Shown here: positions 7,589 through 9,485 of the stretch, piece by piece
Layout of the letters: every line of letters starts with the position of its first letter
Position numbering within the stretch: position 1 is the stretch's first letter
Assembly (NCBI GenBank): GCA_934678915.1
Contig: CAKUSF010000078.1
Location: forward strand, 1 to 9,485
Length of the DNA stretch: 9,485 nucleotides
Direction of reading: 5' to 3'
DNA from: an uncultured Bacteroidales bacterium
Lineage (GTDB): Bacteria; Bacteroidota; Bacteroidia; Bacteroidales; UBA932
The notes under the pieces: generated by a model
The model's database searches: none
What the model was told of the DNA's origin: nothing
The model's input: the letters and a program-made list of their open reading frames with translations, nothing else
Made by a program: the position numbers and the translations under genes

Positions 7589-7616
7589 ACCGGGTGCGAA
7601 ATTACAAATTATTAAG

Positions 7617-7624
7617 TAATTTTG
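7617..7624 (+). promoter_or_regulatory. Possible -7 element for the barrel gene
   Basis: TAATTTTG matches the Bacteroidetes -7 consensus TAnnTTTG exactly. It lies in the 44-bp gap between the divergent start codons at 7588 and 7633. No TTTG or TTG stands 17-23 bases upstream (GTGC is at the 19-base position), so only half of the promoter is supported. If used, transcription would start about 7628, leaving a leader of only about five bases before the ATG at 7633. Confidence 0.4.
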
Positions 7625-7632
7625 TGGAATAT

Positions 7633-8880
7633 ATGGAAAAAGGTATAACCATAGCAGCACTATTGCTGATGATTTGCAGTACTTGCTGGGCTCAGAAGAA
7701 GGCTACGCTTACTTACGGGGCCGATTTTCAGTATTATTTTGACAATCGGGAATATGATCGCGGTGGCAATGAGTTTGAAAGCTCTGGAACCATCCATGCT
7801 GCCCGTTTAACTCCGTCTGCCGTGATAATGCTTGAAAATGGCGGATTTGAGCATCACTTGAATTTGGGCATTGATGTGATGAAGAACATGGGGGAGTCTC
7901 CGACATCAGCCGAAAACGATGACCTCTCCAACAAAGGTTTGCTAAGGGAGGTGATTTTTTGGTATGGTCTCCAGAAAGAGAGTCCTAGGAATAAATTTTC
8001 CTTGTACGCAGGAATATTCCCAAGACGCTTCTCCGTTTTTGGTGGACAATACCCTTATTGGGAATATTCATCGTTTGAGAACATCCCTACTGTCTTTATC
8101 TCCGAATCCAACAGATTCTATGACAACAACATCGAAGGCCTGCTGCTAAAGTATAAGTCTCCACGTGGCTATTGTGAGGTGGGTTTGGACTGGCTGGGGA
8201 TGATCGGCCATCTGCGTAGAGAACGCTTCCAGTTATTTACTTATGGAGATTTTGGTCTCGGAGGTGATTTCTTCCATCTTGGCTGGACCGGCACAATGTA
8301 CCATTTTGCCAACACCCTTGAGTACAAGGGTGTTGTGGATAATGTTTTGGCTTCTCCTTTTGTGATGCTGACTTCTGAGAAGAGGGACTTTTACTGGAGT
8401 GCCAAACTTAGTTATATTCAAGGAATACATCAGGAGCGTGCCCGAGAGACAGGACTTGACTTGTCATTCGGAGGTCAGATGACTCTTAATCTGGCCTATA
8501 AGAAGATCGGTTTGCTCAATGACACCTACTACGGCACCAGTCAGATGCCTTACTTCGATTGGCTTGATGCCGGGGGAAATGTTTATGGTAAAGACCTTTA
8601 TCCTGGAAGCTTATACTACAGGATTCACACTGACGACACAAGTTGGCGGCATTCAGGGTACTACAACCGATCTGAGATTTATTGGCAGCCTTACATCTCG
8701 GACTTTGTCAGCCTTCGCCTTTCGGCAGTCTTTCATTTTGCCGGTGAGGGGTACCAAGGCAGTCAGCAGAAGCTGAGTGTTGTGTTTGATCTAGAAAGGG
8801 CTTTGAATGGAAAGAACTCAAGAAAAAGCGGAAGTTCATCTCAATCGCGAAGAAGACGGAATATTGAAATATACTTATAA
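7633..8880 (+). CDS. Outer-membrane beta-barrel protein of unknown function
   Basis: The ATG at 7633 gives 415 aa beginning with a signal peptide (MEKGITIAALLLMICSTCWA, probable cleavage before QKK). The frame is open up to a GTG at 7594, but those codons would spoil the signal peptide and cover the putative promoter. The mature protein is rich in Tyr, Phe, Trp and Gly with alternating hydrophobic strands (FSLYAGIFPRRFSVFGG, KLSYIQGI, FVSLRLSAVFHFAG, KLSVVFDLE), as in a monomeric barrel or porin. Distinct blocks are FYDNNIEGLLLKY (about 160-173) and DWLGMIGHLRRERF (about 185-199). From memory it resembles uncharacterised Bacteroidales proteins that I cannot name. The last strand seems to end near residue 390; the remaining 24 residues are a polar, Arg/Ser-rich tail (SSSQSRRRR) that does not look like barrel. 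A lipoprotein nucleotidase starts 3 bases after the stop, so a shared operon and envelope role are likely. Confidence 0.85.
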   Translation: MEKGITIAALLLMICSTCWAQKKATLTYGADFQYYFDNREYDRGGNEFESSGTIHAARLTPSAVIMLENGGFEHHLNLGIDVMKNMGESPTSAENDDLSNKGLLREVIFWYGLQKESPRNKFSLYAGIFPRRFSVFGGQYPYWEYSSFENIPTVFISESNRFYDNNIEGLLLKYKSPRGYCEVGLDWLGMIGHLRRERFQLFTYGDFGLGGDFFHLGWTGTMYHFANTLEYKGVVDNVLASPFVMLTSEKRDFYWSAKLSYIQGIHQERARETGLDLSFGGQMTLNLAYKKIGLLNDTYYGTSQMPYFDWLDAGGNVYGKDLYPGSLYYRIHTDDTSWRHSGYYNRSEIYWQPYISDFVSLRLSAVFHFAGEGYQGSQQKLSVVFDLERALNGKNSRKSGSSSQSRRRRNIEIYL

Positions 8881-8887
8881 AATATGA
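8807..8887 (+). CDS. Possible 26-codon overlapping reading frame at the operon junction
   Basis: In the +1 frame relative to the barrel gene, ATG at 8807 follows directly after an in-frame TGA (8804-8806) and opens a 26-codon frame reading MERTQEKAEVHLNREEDGIL and ending KYTYKI. Its stop, TGA 8885-8887, overlaps the nucleotidase start codon as ATGA, the usual layout for translational coupling. The peptide looks more protein-like than the Arg/Ser tail of the barrel frame that it overlaps. It may be a coupling leader, the true C-terminus reached by a +1 shift, or chance. Confidence 0.2.
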   Translation: MERTQEKAEVHLNREEDGILKYTYKI

Positions 8888-9485
8888 ATAGAATATACTC
8901 GTTGATCATTTCTGCTGCCGGCTTGATGTTGGCAGCATGCTCTTCCGGTCTCAAAGATGGGGATTATGTGATCCAACTTTTGACTACTAATGATGTTCAT
9001 GGGACCTATTTCGATTCAACCTACGTCGGGAACGGAGTGAAGAGGTCGCTTTATGCTGTAAAGCCTATTGTGGACAGCGTTCGTGCGGTTGCGGGAGCGG
9101 ACAATGTACTTCTGGTTGACGCTGGGGACTGCCTTCAGGGTGACAACGCCGCGTACTACTTCAACTATGTCGATACTCTTTCGCCTCACGTCTATCCTCG
9201 TCTGGCGGCCTACATGGGCTACGATGCCATCACCGTCGGCAACCACGACATCGAGACTGGCCATAAGGTCTATGACCGCATCGCACGAGATCTTGAGTCC
9301 TACGGAATTCCGTTTCTGGCAGGCAACGCCATCCGCACCGACAACGGAAAGCCGTATTTCCCTTTGTACAAGATTTACAGAAAAGGCGGCCTGAAAGTCG
9401 CTGTGCTGGGCTTCACCAACGCCAACATGAAGAACTGGCTGTCGGAGAAGCTTTGGAGCGGAATGACATTCGAGAGCCTTGTGCC
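8884..9485 (+). CDS. Lipoprotein 5'-nucleotidase/metallophosphatase, N-terminal part
   Basis: The gene runs off the right edge after 200 codons; UshA/CpdB-type enzymes usually have 500 or more residues, so the C-terminal substrate-binding domain is missing here. The N-terminus MNRIYSLIISAAGLMLAAC is a lipoprotein signal (lipobox LAAC, Cys19), placing the enzyme in the cell envelope. The metallophosphatase metal-ligand motifs are in order: TNDVHG with Asp37 and His39, VDAGDCLQGD with Asp82, and VGNHDIE with Asn120 and His121. The family removes phosphate from extracellular nucleotides, or cleaves 2',3'-cyclic nucleotides, using two metal ions; which of these applies cannot be told from this half. 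The AVLGFTNANMKNW block near residues 173-185 is where the family usually has VIGLT. The start lies 3 bases after the barrel stop with no Shine-Dalgarno sequence, so translation probably depends on ribosomes from upstream. The composition is GC-rich (about 53 % over 9121-9180). Confidence 0.93.
   Translation, partial: MNRIYSLIISAAGLMLAACSSGLKDGDYVIQLLTTNDVHGTYFDSTYVGNGVKRSLYAVKPIVDSVRAVAGADNVLLVDAGDCLQGDNAAYYFNYVDTLSPHVYPRLAAYMGYDAITVGNHDIETGHKVYDRIARDLESYGIPFLAGNAIRTDNGKPYFPLYKIYRKGGLKVAVLGFTNANMKNWLSEKLWSGMTFESLV

Noticed and set aside
7589..7616. A promoter for the GSCFA gene in the divergent gap
   Set aside because: On the minus strand only near-matches were found (TAATTTG, one base short, and TAATTTCG, one mismatch), and neither has a -33 TTTG at the right distance.
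7589..7660. 24-residue N-terminal extension of the GSCFA protein
   Set aside because: It covers the divergent intergenic gap and the start of the opposite barrel gene, is hydrophobic without being a sensible signal peptide, and lies outside the conserved domain.
7168..8071. Repeated 12-mer GGGAATATTCAT at 7168-7179 and 8060-8071, plus GGAATATTCCC near 8012
   Set aside because: All copies are within coding sequence, where they encode ordinary residues (Glu-Tyr-Ser in two of them), with no regular spacing; chance and codon use explain them.
1..9485. CRISPR array, tRNA, rRNA or insertion sequence
   Set aside because: No spaced direct repeats, cloverleaf-like segment, rRNA-like stretch, transposase motif or terminal inverted repeats were seen on either strand.

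Overview
The window looks like a chromosomal piece of a gut-type Bacteroidales bacterium (phylum Bacteroidota). Three things suggest this: a complete SusC/SusD outer-membrane uptake pair, a GSCFA-family protein, and a promoter matching the Bacteroides consensus (TTTG, 19 nt, TAnnTTTG). Start codons mostly lack a Shine-Dalgarno sequence, which also fits. The species cannot be named from the sequence alone.

Layout from left to right. Bases 1-73 hold what is probably the last 23 codons of a rightward gene. A 106-base spacer follows, with a GC-rich imperfect inverted repeat, and then a strong hairpin at 180-216 that can end transcription from both sides. From 245 to about 6624 everything reads leftward: a promoter near 6628-6658, a leader of about 100 nt, susC-like (1154 aa), susD-like (685 aa), an intrinsic terminator, and an AT-rich gene for a small exported protein of unknown function. 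Upstream of this unit, also leftward, is a GSCFA gene (6716-7588). A 44-bp divergent gap separates it from a rightward pair: an outer-membrane beta-barrel protein of unknown function, then, 3 bases later, a lipoprotein metallophosphatase/5'-nucleotidase cut off by the window end.

How the genes may work together. SusC and SusD should form a TonB-dependent 'pedal-bin' importer; its substrate cannot be told because no hydrolase, surface glycan-binding protein or regulator is in view. The terminator after susD sits just before the small exported-protein gene, so that gene is probably expressed only by read-through or from its own unseen promoter. The barrel and nucleotidase genes are close enough to be one operon and could form a cell-envelope nucleotide or phosphate-scavenging module; this is an inference from position only. 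GSCFA is probably an independent gene.

No CRISPR array, tRNA, rRNA, transposase or phage gene was seen. Nothing here is clearly a new system. The better leads are the terminator-insulated AT-rich gene, the barrel-nucleotidase tandem with a hidden overlapping reading frame at the junction, and the sharp GC change inside susC.
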